The notes below the pieces were generated by a model that worked only from the letters and a program-made list of their open reading frames with translations, ran no database searches and was not told the origin of the DNA. Below are positions 53,578 through 61,307 of a stretch of 64,000 nt of DNA, in pieces. Origin of the DNA: AV40 sp963817335 (GTDB taxonomy: Bacteria > Verrucomicrobiota > Verrucomicrobiia > Chthoniobacterales > UBA10450). The stretch covers positions 186,001 through 250,000 of the forward strand of contig CAWFNX010000001.1 in NCBI GenBank assembly GCA_963817335.1. Direction: 5' to 3'. The position numbers and the translations under genes were made by a program. The first letter of the stretch is position 1. The number at the start of each line of letters is the position of its first letter.

Positions 53578-54744
53578 ATGAAGACCGGTTGGAAGACGCG
53601 CGAACAAATGGAAGCGACCGAGCGCGCGACCCTGGCTTCGTTCGCGCAAAAGTCCGGCGAAACGCGGGGACGAAAATATCCGGAGCAAAGCCACGCCTAT
53701 CGGACGGAATTTCAACGCGATCGCGCCCGAATCATTCACTCGCGCGCATTTCGGAGGCTCGAATACAAAACCCAGGTTTTTCTGAACGGCACCGGCGATC
53801 ACTTGCGAACGCGGTTGACCCACTCGATTGAAGTTGCCTCCATCAGCCGGACCATTGCCCGGGCCCTGGCGCTCAATGAAGATTTAGCGGAAGCGATCGC
53901 CCTGGCCCACGATCTTGGCCACACCCCGTTCGGGCATTCCGGCGAAGAAATCCTGGCCGAATGCATGCGCGATCACGGCGGTTTCGAGCACAACCGGCAA
54001 AGTTTGCGGGTGGTCGAACTGCTGGAAAACGCCTATCCCGATTTTCCCGGATTGAATTTGACCTTCGAAGTTCGCGAAGGCCTGCAAAAGCACGAGCGCT
54101 CAGGCGGATTTCCAACCCTGGAAGCGCAAATCGCAGATTTGGCGGACGAAATCACCTATTACAGCCACGACCTCGACGACGCGGTCGACTTCGACATTCT
54201 GTCCGCGGCGCAATTGAATGAGAACGAAGTTTGGAAGCGCAGTCAGCAACATGTGCTCTCGCATTATCCGGACGCTCGCGAGCCCGAACTCCACAAGCTG
54301 ATCATTCGAAACATCATCGACGTCCAGGTCCAGAACGTCGTGACGACCAGCGCGGCATCGATTTCAAAAGTGAATCCGAAAAGCGCTGACGACGTGCGCA
54401 AACAATCGGCGAAACTGATTCATTACAGCGACGATTTGCGCAAAGCGAACGCCGCGCTGCGAAAATTTCTTTACGCGAACGTTTATTATCACCCGCGAGT
54501 GGCCGAAGTGAACCAGCGCGCTTGCGAGATGTTGAAACAAGTCTTTGAAAGCTACGTGGCCGATCCGAAACAACTGGGCGAGGTGGCCACGGGGCGGCTG
54601 GAACAGGAAGGACTGCATCGCACCGTGTGCGATTATGTCGCCGGAATGACCGATCGCTATTTGATCGAAGAACACGCCCGCATCACGGGCCAGCGCCGCT
54701 CAAAGGCAGAGCGGGCGATTGAGGAAAATCGCCCTACTTTTTGA
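53578..54744 (+). CDS. dgt: dGTP triphosphohydrolase
   Basis: 388 residues from the ATG at 53578 (MKTGWKTREQMEATERATLA). HD motif: LTHSIEVASISRTIARAL (His82), LAHDLGHTPFGHSGEEIL (His111, Asp112, His115, His120) and FEHNRQSLRVVELL. AFRRLEYKTQVFLNGTGDH precedes. It hydrolyses dGTP to deoxyguanosine and triphosphate, affecting dNTP pools. Other Met codons at 53536 and 53548 give N-terminal extensions close to or inside the repeat. Converges on a cupin gene with 11 bp overlap. Confidence 0.92.
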   Translation: MKTGWKTREQMEATERATLASFAQKSGETRGRKYPEQSHAYRTEFQRDRARIIHSRAFRRLEYKTQVFLNGTGDHLRTRLTHSIEVASISRTIARALALNEDLAEAIALAHDLGHTPFGHSGEEILAECMRDHGGFEHNRQSLRVVELLENAYPDFPGLNLTFEVREGLQKHERSGGFPTLEAQIADLADEITYYSHDLDDAVDFDILSAAQLNENEVWKRSQQHVLSHYPDAREPELHKLIIRNIIDVQVQNVVTTSAASISKVNPKSADDVRKQSAKLIHYSDDLRKANAALRKFLYANVYYHPRVAEVNQRACEMLKQVFESYVADPKQLGEVATGRLEQEGLHRTVCDYVAGMTDRYLIEEHARITGQRRSKAERAIEENRPTF

Positions 54745-55096
54745 GCTCAACCAGGATCATATGCATCGTGGTGTCGCCAATATTTTCCGCGGCGTGGGTT
54801 AACGGCTCGCGATACAAAACGTCGCCCGTTTTGAGCTCGCCCTCGGTGGTGTTGCCGTCAGATGCGTAGTTACGGTACTTACCGCCGGTGATGACGTAAA
54901 TCACGTATGCGGGATGCGAATGCACCTGCTCTTTAACGCCAGGCGGCAGATTGGCTTCGAGGACGCGGACCTGATCATTTTCGAACCTGACTTTTATTGT
55001 CTTGGCGTTAACGACGGCGGGATCTTGCCCGGACGCAGAAATCAACCAACCGGTAAAGGCAAACGTCGCAACAATTGTGGAGATGAGGATTCGCAT
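54734..55096 (-). CDS. Exported small cupin-domain protein
   Basis: 120 residues from the ATG at 55096. Signal peptide MRILISTIVATFAFTGWLIS with an ASG-type cleavage. The single cupin domain has VKEQVHSHPAYVIYVITGGK (metal-type His59, His61) and GELKTGDVLYREPLTHAAEN. Similar small periplasmic cupins are of unknown function. No enzyme motif beyond this is visible. The 3' end overlaps dgt by 11 bp on the opposite strand. Confidence 0.82.
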   Translation of the reverse strand: MRILISTIVATFAFTGWLISASGQDPAVVNAKTIKVRFENDQVRVLEANLPPGVKEQVHSHPAYVIYVITGGKYRNYASDGNTTEGELKTGDVLYREPLTHAAENIGDTTMHMILVELKK

Positions 55097-55193
55097 GTCT
55101 ACGAGGAACACCCTGGCGCGATTCGATTGCAAGACCATTGTGGGAGAGCTCTCAACTATCGTCTCTCAACCCTCAACTTTCTCCGAAAGCGTT

Positions 55194-55219
55194 GAAGCGC
55201 CGCTAGACCGCGGCGCTTC
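55194..55219. repeat. Perfect hairpin with 10-bp stem
   Basis: GAAGCGCCGC - TAGACC - GCGGCGCTTC between the cupin gene and the secreted Thr-rich protein gene. No T-tract follows, so it is not a typical terminator; it belongs with the palindromic spacers found elsewhere. Confidence 0.55.
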
Positions 55220-55265
55220 CGACTGCGTGTTCTTATCGCGGCAATTAAACCGCGCCGAAACGGCT

Positions 55266-55766
55266 TCAGTGGTGATCGTCGCCCTCTTTTTCCAGAGCGT
55301 CCTTCTGTTTCTCGGCCGCTTCCTTGGCTGCTCTTTCAGGGTGCTCGCGCGCCTCTTTCATGGCGTGTTTTTCCTCGTGCGTGAGCTCGCGCGTCGTGGT
55401 GGTAGTGGTTTGCTGTTCCGTCACGGCGGCGCCCGCCGGTCTGTGCACGATAATGCGGGATGCAACCTGCTGTTCGCCGGTGCCGGTGTATTGAACTGAG
55501 ATCGGGCTGCCGGGCGAAATGCGCTCAACCGCGACCGGAGCGCCCGATTCATCCACGATCGTGGTCTGCTTATTCAGGGTATAGCGGAGGGGTGCTGAAC
55601 TGGTTTGGCTCCTCACGACCACCGTTTGCGTGCCCGGAGTGTATTCCGTAAAGGCTCCGTTCGTAGTCGTCACGGTTGTCGTTGTCTGGGCGAATGTTTG
55701 TCCCGACCAGATGCAAATACCTACGGCCAGTAAGGCTGCGCCGATTTTGTTGACGTTTGTCTTCAT
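55266..55766 (-). CDS. Secreted Thr-rich protein with charged C-terminus, function unknown
   Basis: 166 residues from the ATG at 55766. Signal peptide MKTNVNKIGAALLAVGICIW with SGQTFAQ cleavage site. The mature part starts with TTTTVTTTNGAFTEYTPGTQ, carries a beta-rich segment (APLRYTLNKQTTIVDESGAP, PGSPISVQYTGTGEQQVASR) and ends in a helical stretch dense in Glu, Lys, Ala and His (KHAMKEAREHPERAAKEAAE). No known domain. The repeat-rich composition suggests an extracellular or periplasmic structural role. Confidence 0.7.
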   Translation of the reverse strand: MKTNVNKIGAALLAVGICIWSGQTFAQTTTTVTTTNGAFTEYTPGTQTVVVRSQTSSAPLRYTLNKQTTIVDESGAPVAVERISPGSPISVQYTGTGEQQVASRIIVHRPAGAAVTEQQTTTTTTRELTHEEKHAMKEAREHPERAAKEAAEKQKDALEKEGDDHH

Positions 55767-55917
55767 ATACAAAGATTCGTATCGAAGAGTAGAATCGGCC
55801 TCATTAAACGACCGATTTGGCATCCCGAGGGGACCAGTCGGGCTTCCCTTTGCGATCAATTATTGTCGGGCAAGAAAAAGCCGGATGGCTGAAGAGCCCG
55901 CTTGATTGACAGGGCAA

Positions 55918-56550
55918 CTAGGCCGCGGCACTGCCGATCTCGTCCTGCAGGAAAGTAATGAGAAGTCGCAGGCGCTGATTGACTGAGGTTTCTTCTAGCA
56001 TGCGTTGCCGGCGAAGGGGATCGTCAACGAAAGTTGAGGCGACCAGATCGGCCAGCATTTCCAAATCGCCGAGTTGCGCGAGATAACGGTCCACTTTGGG
56101 CGGCAGCTGACGGCCGGCCCGTTTTAGTTTTCGATACAACTCGAGGACCTTTTCGCCGAGGGCCTCCGTCTTTATGGTGGTGTCGTCGCTTGATTCTACG
56201 ATATCGATTTTCGCCACCGGGAAGGGCGTGTCCTGTTCGAAACCGGTGAACCGGACGCGATGCAAGCCCTGCAACACGAGATTGGACGTGCCGTCGCCGC
56301 GTCCCACACACGCTCGGATCAGGCCCACCGTCGCGAACTGGAAAAAATCTTCGGGCGCGCGCCACTCCGGGCAACTCGGCTTGATTAAGGTGACACTTAA
56401 CATGCGATCGCGCTGAAGAGCGTGCTCGAGCATTTCGCGGTAACGCGGCTCGAAAATGTAGAGCGGCAGCAAGGCATGCGGAAACAGAACCGCGCCGGGC
56501 AATGGCATCACCGGAACTTTATCCGGCAAATTGACGTCCCCATTTTTCAT
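55918..56550 (-). CDS. Lon N-terminal (LON substrate-binding) domain protein
   Basis: 210 residues from the ATG at 56550. VPVMPLPGAVLFPHALLPLY, IFEPRYREMLEHALQRDRML, ATVGLIRACVGRGDG, NLVLQGLHRVRFTGFEQDTP and the helical tail match stand-alone LON-domain proteins. Unlike Lon it has no ATPase or protease part. The stand-alone form is thought to act in protein quality control or as an adaptor; the target is unknown. It lies 25 bp downstream of aroD in the same direction. Confidence 0.86.
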   Translation of the reverse strand: MKNGDVNLPDKVPVMPLPGAVLFPHALLPLYIFEPRYREMLEHALQRDRMLSVTLIKPSCPEWRAPEDFFQFATVGLIRACVGRGDGTSNLVLQGLHRVRFTGFEQDTPFPVAKIDIVESSDDTTIKTEALGEKVLELYRKLKRAGRQLPPKVDRYLAQLGDLEMLADLVASTFVDDPLRRQRMLEETSVNQRLRLLITFLQDEIGSAAA

Positions 56551-56575
56551 CCCTTGAAATTGGTGCCAAGCAATT

Positions 56576-57259
56576 TCAACGCCCGAGGGCCGAGCGCAAC
56601 AGGGCGATCGATAATTGTCCTTCAACGTTTGGCCGACCCAGCGACGCATAGTTGAGAACGGAACCGCACCGCGCCAGGAGCAAGCGGGAAATTGGGCCGA
56701 GTTTGCCAATGCCCATCGCGCTAATTGCGACACCGACTTGGTTGTTTGTCAGGAAATCGACAAGTCGGCCAAGGGCTGGCGGCGAATCTGTCCGCGTCGC
56801 CACTTTGAAGACGTCGGCGCCCAGCGTCTTCGCGAGCTTCAACTTGGCGCGAAAGCTGCGCGATGAAGGGGTCGATTCGAAGTTATGGTACGACAAAATC
56901 CGACGAACCTTTCGCTTTTGCGCCTGAGCCAGAAGCGATTCGAATTCGCGCGCCGCCCTGAGTTCGACGTCGACATACTTTGCGCGCGGCAAAAATCGCT
57001 GAAGCAGGTCGCGTCGCGCTTTCAGCGAGAGATTTCCAGTTCCCCCTTCCCGCGGATCGCGAGCAGTGATGATCAGGGGTGCGCGAAGCCGGGAGATTTT
57101 TTTTTCATCGCGATCGGTGATTGGCGAAAGCGAATCGAGGCGAAGCTCAAAAAGATCAGGCAACTCCTTGAGCGCAACTGCTGCCGCAAGATCGGCCGGC
57201 GAAGATATGACAGCCACGAGTCGCGGCCGCGCCACTTTACCCGATCTGCGCGTTGTCAT
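56576..57259 (-). CDS. aroD: 3-dehydroquinate dehydratase, type I
   Basis: 227 residues from the ATG at 57259 (MTTRRSGKVARPRLVAVISS). FELRLDSLS, PLIITARDPREGG, KYVDVELRA, catalytic His125 in ILSYHNFESTP, Schiff-base Lys152 in ADVFKVATRTDSPPAL, and GVAISAMGIGKLGPISR identify the type I enzyme of the shikimate pathway. A short version of the family. It is divergent from the sugar-phosphate transferase gene with 49 bp between. Confidence 0.88.
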   Translation of the reverse strand: MTTRRSGKVARPRLVAVISSPADLAAAVALKELPDLFELRLDSLSPITDRDEKKISRLRAPLIITARDPREGGTGNLSLKARRDLLQRFLPRAKYVDVELRAAREFESLLAQAQKRKVRRILSYHNFESTPSSRSFRAKLKLAKTLGADVFKVATRTDSPPALGRLVDFLTNNQVGVAISAMGIGKLGPISRLLLARCGSVLNYASLGRPNVEGQLSIALLRSALGR

Positions 57260-57308
57260 ATAGTTGGATCTCTCGGGGTCAGGAGAGCGATTACCGCTCC
57301 TTTGTAGC

Positions 57309-58700
57309 ATGCTCGCGCGACGACAGGAACTAAACACGCAGCTGCAAGTCGTTATTGATGGCTTTCTGCTGGCGGCTTCGCTTTGGGTGGCCTGGGTCCT
57401 TCGCTATTACAGCACTTTCTGGTTCACCCTTCGAGATACGGTCGATCCTTTTCACAATTATCACTGGCTGTTCATCGTGATCATGCCCTTTGGACCGATC
57501 CTACTTGATCTCCAAGGTTTCTATCAGTCGCCGCTGAGCAAGACAGTTTGGCGATCTCTCATCCAGATCGTGCGCGCGATGATCGGACTCAGCATCATCG
57601 TCAGCGCCTGCGTCATTTTTCTGCGGTTTCCCCTCGCTAACCGGACCGTGCCGCTTTTGTTCATTCTTATCGGAACCTTTGCTCTGCTGATCAAGGAACG
57701 GCTGATCGCAGCAAGCTTGCGTCGCCGCGCGGTGCGCGGACTCCAGCGCGAACCGGTGCTACTGGCCGGTTTGCCCCAGGATCTTGCTGCTCTCGAACGC
57801 AGTTTCACCGCCGAGCAACGATTGCTCATCGACGTCGTCGGCCGGATCGACATCGACCGGCAACCGATCTCGGACTTGGTTGAAGCAATGCATCAGCACG
57901 CGGTCTCACGCGTTATTTTCGCGGCCGGGCACAGTCAGTTGAATCGGGTTGAACAAGCCATCAGCGCCTGTGAAGTCGAAGGCGTGCCGGCGTGGTTGGT
58001 CGCGGATTTTATTCAAACCTCCATCGCCAAACCCGATTTCGACGCTTTTGCCGGGCGCCCTATGCTGGTGTTTCGTTCCACGCCGGAAGTGTCGTGGGCG
58101 CTGTGGATTAAACGCGGGATTGATATTATCGGCGCGCTGGTTGCGTTGATAATTTTCGCGATTCCTATGGCGATTGTTGCCTTGATGATTCGAGAGACTT
58201 CACACGGCCCGGTAATTTTTCGTCAAAGGCGGGCCGGGCGCTTCGGAAAGCCGTTTGTGATGTACAAATTCCGGTCGATGACGGACGACGCCGAAATGCG
58301 GCGGGCTGAACTCGAGCCTTTCAACCAGATGAACGGACCGGTGTTCAAAGTGGAGGCCGACCCACGGATTACCCCGCTCGGTCGGTGGTTGCGGAGGACA
58401 AGTTTCGATGAATTGCCGCAGCTTTGGAACGTTCTGACGGGGGATATGAGTCTGGTCGGACCACGGCCATTGCCGGTCTACGAAGTTGAGAAATTCGAAA
58501 ACACCGCGCAACGCCGCCGATTAAGCGTGAAGCCGGGGCTGACTTGCCTCTGGCAAATCAGTGGGCGCAATCAAGTTCGCGATTTCCAGGATTGGGTGCG
58601 GCTGGATCTTGATTACATCGATCGGTGGTCGCTGGCTCTGGATTTCAAGATCCTCCTGCGAACGATTCCGGCCGTAATCCTTGGCCTGGGAGCAAAGTAG
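57309..58700 (+). CDS. Polyprenyl-phosphate sugar-1-phosphate transferase, second copy
   Basis: 463 residues from the ATG at 57309; a TTG at 57264 is an alternative. Membrane segments at 15-35, 50-75, 85-105 and 115-130, a CoA-binding-like Rossmann domain at 140-260, a membrane helix at 268-295, then the sugar transferase domain with QRRAGRFGKPFVMYKFRSMT (KFRSM 320-324), SFDELPQLWNVL (367-371 DELPQ), and GPRPLP. Similar to the gene at 591-1985, so two initiating transferases exist. It probably starts an exopolysaccharide. No polymerase is adjacent here. Confidence 0.9.
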   Translation: MLARRQELNTQLQVVIDGFLLAASLWVAWVLRYYSTFWFTLRDTVDPFHNYHWLFIVIMPFGPILLDLQGFYQSPLSKTVWRSLIQIVRAMIGLSIIVSACVIFLRFPLANRTVPLLFILIGTFALLIKERLIAASLRRRAVRGLQREPVLLAGLPQDLAALERSFTAEQRLLIDVVGRIDIDRQPISDLVEAMHQHAVSRVIFAAGHSQLNRVEQAISACEVEGVPAWLVADFIQTSIAKPDFDAFAGRPMLVFRSTPEVSWALWIKRGIDIIGALVALIIFAIPMAIVALMIRETSHGPVIFRQRRAGRFGKPFVMYKFRSMTDDAEMRRAELEPFNQMNGPVFKVEADPRITPLGRWLRRTSFDELPQLWNVLTGDMSLVGPRPLPVYEVEKFENTAQRRRLSVKPGLTCLWQISGRNQVRDFQDWVRLDLDYIDRWSLALDFKILLRTIPAVILGLGAK

Positions 58701-58724
58701 CGCGTACTATATATAGAGAGAGAC

Positions 58725-59327
58725 CTACTCTTGCGGCGCGTAACGCGCCAGCATTCGGTCGACGTATTTGGCCAGAATGTCGAACTCGATGTTCACCAGG
58801 TCACCAGCCTGGAGAGCGCCAATGTTGGTGTGTTTTTTAGTGTGCGGAATTATCCAAACGGCGAAACTTTTGGACAACAGCTCGGCGATCGTCAGGCTAA
58901 TTCCGTTGATGGCCACCGAACCTTTGTAAGCCGCGTAATGGGCGAAATCAGGCGGCAGATCGATTTCAAGCCGATAGTCAGTGCCGGTGCGCTCAAACGA
59001 GATGACTTTTGAGCTGCAATCGATGTGTCCTTGCACGAAATGACCGCCCAACGGCGCCCCGGCGACCAGCGCGCGCTCGAGATTTACCAGACTATCGCGG
59101 CGAAGTTGTTTCAGGTTCGTGCGGTCGAGTGTTTCCTGGAGAAGATCGAACGTCAGCTGGTCTTCGCGTTGCGCGCTGATGGTTAGGCAGCAACCATTTA
59201 CCGCCACGCTGTCGCCAATGGTCGTCTCGGCGGCCAGTCGTGGCGCTGCAACTTGAAGTTGGGTGCCGCGGTCCGTCATTCGGATCCACAACACTTTGGC
59301 GACTTCCTGGATCAAACCGGTGAACAT
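58725..59327 (-). CDS. ribE: Riboflavin synthase, alpha subunit
   Basis: 200 residues. Two lumazine-binding repeats: MFTGLIQEVAKVLWIRMTDR at the start with DSVAVNGCCLTI, and from about 97 GGHFVQGHIDCSSKVISFER, YKGSVAINGISLTI. VWIIPHTKKHTNIGALQAGD and VNIEFDILAKYVDRM complete the family pattern. It dismutates two lumazines to riboflavin. Other rib genes are not in the window. Convergent with the sugar-phosphate transferase. Confidence 0.95.
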   Translation of the reverse strand: MFTGLIQEVAKVLWIRMTDRGTQLQVAAPRLAAETTIGDSVAVNGCCLTISAQREDQLTFDLLQETLDRTNLKQLRRDSLVNLERALVAGAPLGGHFVQGHIDCSSKVISFERTGTDYRLEIDLPPDFAHYAAYKGSVAINGISLTIAELLSKSFAVWIIPHTKKHTNIGALQAGDLVNIEFDILAKYVDRMLARYAPQE

Positions 59328-59426
59328 GCCGGCGATTTTAATGCTTCAGCCCCGCCGAGCCAACTCCAGACCGCAGTAACCCAACAATTGGGTTGACCCC
59401 CGTTGAGCGACATCGACCAAGCCCGG

Positions 59427-61289
59427 ATGGGCGAACTTTCGGCAGAAAGCGGGTCAACTTGTTTGCGCGAACGTCGGCTGGGACTTAATTCCCACGCAAC
59501 TGTGGGCGCGAGATTATTTTCGAAGGTCGCGGTATGCGCCGTGTTAATCGCGATTACATGGGCGGTGTTCGGCCAAACATTGCGATATGGCTTCGTGAAT
59601 TACGATGATCCGGCCTACGTCAGCGAGAATCTTCAAATCCAGACCGGGTTGAGCTGGCAAAATATCGGGTGGGCCTTCACCCATGTTCACTCCCACAACT
59701 GGCATCCGCTGACCACGATCTCGCACATGGCCGATTGCCAGTTTTTCGGCTTGAACCCCGGCGCGCACCATTTTGTTAACGTTTTGCTGCACAGCATCAG
59801 CGCGGTTCTTCTTTTTCTGCTGCTTCAACAAATCACCGCCGGTCCGAGCTCGCCACGGGACGAGTCCGTCCGACTGGCGGACCGAACTGGCACTATTTGG
59901 CGGAGCGCTTTCGTGGCAGCGGTGTTTGCTGTTCATCCGCTCCACGTCGAGTCAGTCGCATGGATCTCTGAGCGCAAAGACGTCTTAAGCGGCTTGTTCT
60001 TCATGCTGACGCTGTTGGCTTACGTCCGCTATACGCGAAAGCCGAATGTTTTGCGCTATGTCACGATGATGATTCTGTTCGGGTGCGGATTGCTGTCGAA
60101 ACCGATGCTGGTCACGCTACCGGCAATTCTTTTGTTATTAGATTATTGGCCGCTCAACAGAAGTCAGAGGTCAAAGGTCAGAGGTCAGAAGGAATTTTCG
60201 TTTGCAAAACTGGTCGCTGAAAAAATTCCGCTGTGCGTTTTATCACTCGGTTCGGCGATCGCGACGCTGATCGCGCAGCGGGGTGGGATCCTGGAAACGG
60301 CACATCTGCCGTTCACCTGGCGCCTCGCTAACGCGGCCTCGGTTTATCTCGTTTACATCTGGCAAATGTTCTGGCCAATAAATCTGGCCGCAATCTACCC
60401 GCATCCCGGCCAACTGCCGTTTTGGGAAGCAGCCGGCGCCAGCGCGCTGGTGGTTCTTTTAACGGCGCTCGCCTTTATCAGCCGCAGGCGCAGTCCGTAT
60501 TTTCTGGCAGGCTGGCTTTGGTATCTGATCATGCTCTTGCCGGTGATTGGTTTGATCCAGGTCGGGAGCCAGGCGCATGCTGATCGTTACACTTACTTAT
60601 CGCAGATCGGTCTCTATCTCGCGTTCGTTTGGGGCGTGGTCGATTTTTTGCAGCCGTTTCGTTACCGGCGCGAAATTTTTGCAACGCTCGCGCCGATCAT
60701 CATTACCGTTCTGGGATGGCGCGCCTGGATCCAAACGGGGTACTGGCAGGACTCGGAGAAATTATGGAAACGAACGCTGGCAGTCACCGGCCGGAACGAC
60801 TTTGCTCATCTCGCGCTCGGCGAATTTCTTTTGAAGGTTCATCGGGTGGATGAGGCGATGGCACAGTTCGAGATTGTTCTCGCCGGCCATCCGAACGACC
60901 CGGACGTGAATTTTCAAATGGGCTACGCTTTAATGGAAAAGGGCGATCTCGATCCTGCGATCCGCCATTTTGAGACATCCCTGAAATTCAGACCGGACAG
61001 TCCGGACACTGAGACGAATCTCGGCAACGTGTTATTGAAAGCCGATCGCACCGATGAGGCGGTGGAACATTTTCGAAACGTGGTCCGGCGTGAACCTTCG
61101 AGCCCGCTAGCCCATTACAACCTCGCGGTCGGCCTCCATCGTTTGGGCCGGTTGCCCGAAGCCATCGTCCATTATAAAGAAGCCCTCGCGCTCGATCCAA
61201 ACTATCCGGATGCGAAAGAGTTTTTGCAGCAGGCATTGTTACAAAACGATCAGGCGGATGGATCGAAGCCGGACTCGGAGAAACCCTGA
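59427..61289 (+). CDS. TMTC-like membrane protein with TPR repeats, copy 1
   Basis: 620 residues from the ATG at 59427; a TTG at 59403 is an alternative. GT-C-like membrane region: FVNYDDPAYVSENLQI with the YDDP acidic motif, HNWHPLTTISHMADCQFFGL, NPGAHHFVNVLLHSISAVLL, and HPLHVESVAWISERKDVLSG. About twelve membrane segments, then TPRs from about residue 480 (FAHLALGEFLLKVHRVDEAM, DPDVNFQMGYALMEKGDLDP, SPDTETNLGNVLLKADRTDE). Proteins of this type may glycosylate proteins (TMTC O-mannosyltransferase homologues). An in-frame repeat lies at 59840-59884 and a heptamer array at 60158-60192. Confidence 0.8.
   Translation: MGELSAESGSTCLRERRLGLNSHATVGARLFSKVAVCAVLIAITWAVFGQTLRYGFVNYDDPAYVSENLQIQTGLSWQNIGWAFTHVHSHNWHPLTTISHMADCQFFGLNPGAHHFVNVLLHSISAVLLFLLLQQITAGPSSPRDESVRLADRTGTIWRSAFVAAVFAVHPLHVESVAWISERKDVLSGLFFMLTLLAYVRYTRKPNVLRYVTMMILFGCGLLSKPMLVTLPAILLLLDYWPLNRSQRSKVRGQKEFSFAKLVAEKIPLCVLSLGSAIATLIAQRGGILETAHLPFTWRLANAASVYLVYIWQMFWPINLAAIYPHPGQLPFWEAAGASALVVLLTALAFISRRRSPYFLAGWLWYLIMLLPVIGLIQVGSQAHADRYTYLSQIGLYLAFVWGVVDFLQPFRYRREIFATLAPIIITVLGWRAWIQTGYWQDSEKLWKRTLAVTGRNDFAHLALGEFLLKVHRVDEAMAQFEIVLAGHPNDPDVNFQMGYALMEKGDLDPAIRHFETSLKFRPDSPDTETNLGNVLLKADRTDEAVEHFRNVVRREPSSPLAHYNLAVGLHRLGRLPEAIVHYKEALALDPNYPDAKEFLQQALLQNDQADGSKPDSEKP
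59840..59884. repeat. 45-bp element shared by both TMTC-like genes, copy 1
   Basis: Identical to 61652-61696, starting CGGTCCGAGCTCGCCACGGG and ending GGCGGACCG, with the inner palindrome GGACGAGTCCGTCC and outer GGTCCG/CGGACC arms. It encodes GPSSPRDESVRLADR in frame in a loop after a membrane helix. The flanking sequences differ at many positions. Confidence 0.8.
60158..60192. repeat. Heptamer array in TMTC-like copy 1
   Basis: Five tandem 7-mers: CAGAAGT, CAGAGGT, CAAAGGT, CAGAGGT, CAGAAGG. They translate in frame as part of a charged loop (RSQRSKVRGQK) after the LLLLDYWPL motif. Confidence 0.75.
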
Positions 61290-61307
61290 CCCGTTAGATT
61301 TTCAATC